8,706 nucleotides of DNA from an uncultured Selenomonadales bacterium. GTDB taxonomy: Bacteria > Bacillota > Negativicutes > Selenomonadales > Selenomonadaceae. The stretch covers positions 1 to 8,706 of the forward strand of contig CALFJC010000072.1 in assembly GCA_937877655.1 (NCBI GenBank), given 5' to 3'. Shown here piece by piece: positions 7,348-8,706 of the stretch. Made by a program: the position numbers and the translations under genes. Under the pieces are notes generated by a model, which was not told the DNA's origin, did not search any database, and saw only the letters and a list, made by a program, of their open reading frames with translations. Position 1 is the first letter of the stretch, and every line of letters starts with the position of its first letter.

Positions 7348-8430
7348 TCAAAAATTTTCGGCGAATAAATTCATTTCGTTATTAAAAATCATATTGCAGG
7401 GAACCGATTCATAATCGATGCCCGCGAAAGTTTTCAACACAGCCTCAAAAATAATTTTGGCTCCCGCGCAGGGAACCGCCATACCGATTTGCCGCCGAAC
7501 ATTTTCTTTCGAGCCTTCAAAAATAAAATCGTCGGGGAAAGTTTGAAGTCTGGCTCGTTCGCGATTGGTTAAAGCTCGCGGCTCGGCGTAATGATAAATA
7601 TGAGTTCCGCCGCCGCCCGAACCCGTCACGGTATAAGCGGGCTTATCGGGATCCAGTCGGCGATAAATATTGCTCAACGTTGCCGATTTGACATGAAGTT
7701 GAAATTCGGGCGGCATGTCGGCGTTGAAGGCATTTTGTCCCGGCTTGATGAATTTTAATCGTTCAATGACGGCGGGAGATTGTTTTGTTTTTTCGTGATT
7801 GGGAGCGTCGGGCGGAATCGGAGGATTTTCGAGCGCGTTTTTGGCTGAAATATTTTTTCCGACAAAAAGTTTCGGCGACGGCGGACGAAAAATTTTATCG
7901 ATGTCATTGCGAATGCCGACGACAATAATTCTGTGACGAGTTTGCGGCACGCCGTATTCTTCAAACTTGTAAATGTGCGGAAAAATTTTATAACCTGCTT
8001 CCTGAAAGCCGCGCAGAATTTTTTTATTCGCCGCGCCGTGATTGGCACTCAAAAGTCCGCGAACATTTTCCGCGACGAACCAAGCGGGCTGAAAAAATTT
8101 CAAAGCATTGACTGCGAATTGATAAAGCAAACCGCATTTGCCGTTCAAACCTTTTTGCTTGCCGACGACAGAAAAATCATTGCAGGGAAAACCGAAGGCA
8201 AGCGCGTCAATCTTGTCGAGAATTTTGAAGTTCAAATTTCTGATGTCGCCGCAAATAACTTTGTCGGGATTATCGGGGCAAATATTTTTTCTGTAAGTCG
8301 CGCAAGTTGTCGGCTCGATGTCATTTGCCCAAGCGGAAATAATTTTTCCGCAGTTGGTCTCGGCGTGAATTGCTCCCCAAGCGAGACCGCCTGCGCCCGC
8401 GAATAATTCACCGAGCCGAAAACTTTTCAC
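7348..8430 (-). CDS. DNA (cytosine-5-)-methyltransferase
   Basis: Transfers a methyl group from S-adenosylmethionine to C5 of a cytosine in a specific site; here it is the likely self-marking enzyme of the operon. All main C5-methylase blocks are visible (numbering for 360 aa): motif I FAGAGG at 10-15, motif IV FPCNDFSVVG with catalytic Cys at 83, motif VI ENV at 121-123, motif VIII QTRHR at 163-167, motif IX RERARLQTFPDDF at 290-302 and motif X IGMAVP at 315-320. The stretch of roughly 165-265 holds the target-recognition region; its site cannot be read from sequence. Length is normal for a stand-alone enzyme. The start is chosen at GTG 8430: AAAGGA at 8446-8441 lies 10 nt upstream. The in-frame TTG at 8439 would add three residues but sits almost on that ribosome binding site. 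It ends in TGA, 15 bp before the next gene. It is the first gene of the operon. The family call is very secure; the exact start is less so. Confidence 0.96.
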   Translation of the reverse strand: MKSFRLGELFAGAGGLAWGAIHAETNCGKIISAWANDIEPTTCATYRKNICPDNPDKVICGDIRNLNFKILDKIDALAFGFPCNDFSVVGKQKGLNGKCGLLYQFAVNALKFFQPAWFVAENVRGLLSANHGAANKKILRGFQEAGYKIFPHIYKFEEYGVPQTRHRIIVVGIRNDIDKIFRPPSPKLFVGKNISAKNALENPPIPPDAPNHEKTKQSPAVIERLKFIKPGQNAFNADMPPEFQLHVKSATLSNIYRRLDPDKPAYTVTGSGGGGTHIYHYAEPRALTNRERARLQTFPDDFIFEGSKENVRRQIGMAVPCAGAKIIFEAVLKTFAGIDYESVPCNMIFNNEMNLFAENF

Positions 8431-8440
8431 GCCTCTCAAA

Positions 8441-8446
8441 TCCTTT
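8441..8446 (-). promoter_or_regulatory. Ribosome binding site setting the methylase start
   Basis: AAAGGA on the minus strand. It lies 10 nt before GTG 8430 but only 1 nt before TTG 8439, so it supports the GTG as the start of the methylase. It is weaker than the AGGAGG-type sites of the downstream genes, which may keep initiation of the first gene modest. Confidence 0.55.
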
Positions 8447-8476
8447 CTTCAATCGCTGAAATTTTTTCAAATATTC

Positions 8477-8485
8477 GTTATGCCA
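8477..8485 (-). promoter_or_regulatory. Possible extended -10 promoter of the operon
   Basis: On the minus strand TGGCATAAC combines the TG of an extended -10 (8485-8484) with a CATAAC hexamer (8482-8477, four of six consensus bases). It would start transcription near 8470 and give a leader of about 40 nt before GTG 8430. No good -35 lies at the right distance. It is the best candidate I found in the upstream region but weak. Confidence 0.2.
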
Positions 8486-8692
8486 ATACGTTTACCTTCA
8501 AAATTCTAAAAAGCCATCACAAAATTTTTTGTGCTCTCAAAACTTCTCTGCGAAAATTTTTTGCCCGCGCAGGGAAAAATTTTTTGGAAAAAATCTTGGA
8601 GTCGGGAAAAAATTTTTTGGGAAATTTAAGGCGGAGCTAAGAAAGTGGCGGTATAAAAGGAAAGTTGGTTTGAAAAAATTTTTTTGCGGGTA

Positions 8693-8698
8693 TTGACA
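8693..8698 (+). promoter_or_regulatory. Perfect -35 hexamer of a possible divergent promoter
   Basis: TTGACA on the plus strand, eight bases from the right end of the window. The -10 element would lie about 17 bp further right, outside the window, so this cannot be confirmed. It suggests a gene transcribed rightwards, divergent from the defence operon. Confidence 0.3.
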
Positions 8699-8706
8699 AA
8701 AGGGGA

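Larger units (their letters stand above)
8440..8706. other. Non-coding region upstream of the operon, rich in AnTn tracts
   Basis: About 270 bp with no credible gene on either strand. It contains repeated A-tract/T-tract blocks: 8459-8467, 8521-8530, 8553-8562, 8575-8585, 8607-8618 (a perfect 12-bp palindrome of six A and six T) and 8673-8685. Some block centres lie about 32-33 or 62-66 bp apart, close to whole helical turns, which could give intrinsic bending. A 16-bp inverted repeat, CACAAAA-tt-TTTTGTG, lies at 8518-8533 and could be an operator. AnTn words are also common inside the genes, so part of this is genome style. Confidence 0.5.

Noticed and set aside
7933..8406. Plus-strand open frame of 157 codons opposite the methylase gene
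   Set aside because: Antisense to conserved methylase motifs, with no recognisable domain; the opposite strand explains it.
8503..8531. TAGAAT on the minus strand as a -10 element
   Set aside because: The hexamer at a 17-bp spacer is CAAAAA, nothing like TTGACA, and there is no extended -10 TG.
8557..8585. Possible terminator hairpin (CCC-gcgca-GGG flanked by T and A runs)
   Set aside because: The GC part of the stem is only three pairs, followed by a mismatch and A/T pairs. AnTn blocks are common here, so the pairing may be chance.

Overview
The window carries one five-gene operon on the minus strand (transcribed right to left, about 8430 to 129). It looks like a complete restriction-modification-type anti-phage defence locus. 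In transcription order it encodes: a DNA cytosine-5 methyltransferase (7348-8430), a GHKL/MORC-like ATPase (5866-7332), a Z1-domain superfamily II helicase-like ATPase (3159-5879), a PD-(D/E)XK motif protein of the DUF4420 type (2212-3162) and an AIPR (abortive infection phage resistance) family protein (129-2222). All five look full length, and their recognisable motifs are intact except where noted.

The genes are tightly packed: a 15-bp gap, then overlaps of 14, 4 and 11 bp. Every gene has a recognisable Shine-Dalgarno sequence, so one translationally coupled transcript is expected. A gene set of this kind (C5 methylase, MORC/MutL-like ATPase, Z1 helicase, PD-(D/E)XK nuclease, AIPR) was predicted by comparative genomics (Iyer, Abhiman and Aravind, 2008, on MutL homologues in restriction-modification systems and the origin of MORC ATPases). 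The architecture is therefore not wholly new, although I know of no worked-out mechanism. The likely scheme is inference: the methylase marks self DNA, the GHKL protein acts as an ATP-gated DNA clamp or switch, the Z1 protein translocates on or remodels DNA, the DUF4420 protein cuts, and the AIPR protein is a further effector or sensor.

At the left edge, immediately downstream of the AIPR stop codon, lies a second copy of the AIPR gene's own 3' end (1-116 repeats 236-351 at a 235-bp offset with 3 differences). It reads as a recent tandem duplication that continues beyond the window. It is out of frame with the intact gene by +1.

At the right edge (8431-8706) is a non-coding leader region rich in AnTn tracts, with a weak promoter candidate for the operon. 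A consensus -35 hexamer on the plus strand at the very end hints at a divergent gene outside the window.

Organism: a bacterium using the standard code (four of five genes stop with TGA and one with TAA), with strong GGAGG-type ribosome binding sites, mixed base composition and a marked excess of AAAATTTT-like words in genes and spacers alike. This suits a Firmicutes-like genome, possibly Negativicutes, but the placement is a low-confidence impression. Base and codon character are uniform across the five genes, so they appear to have travelled together.
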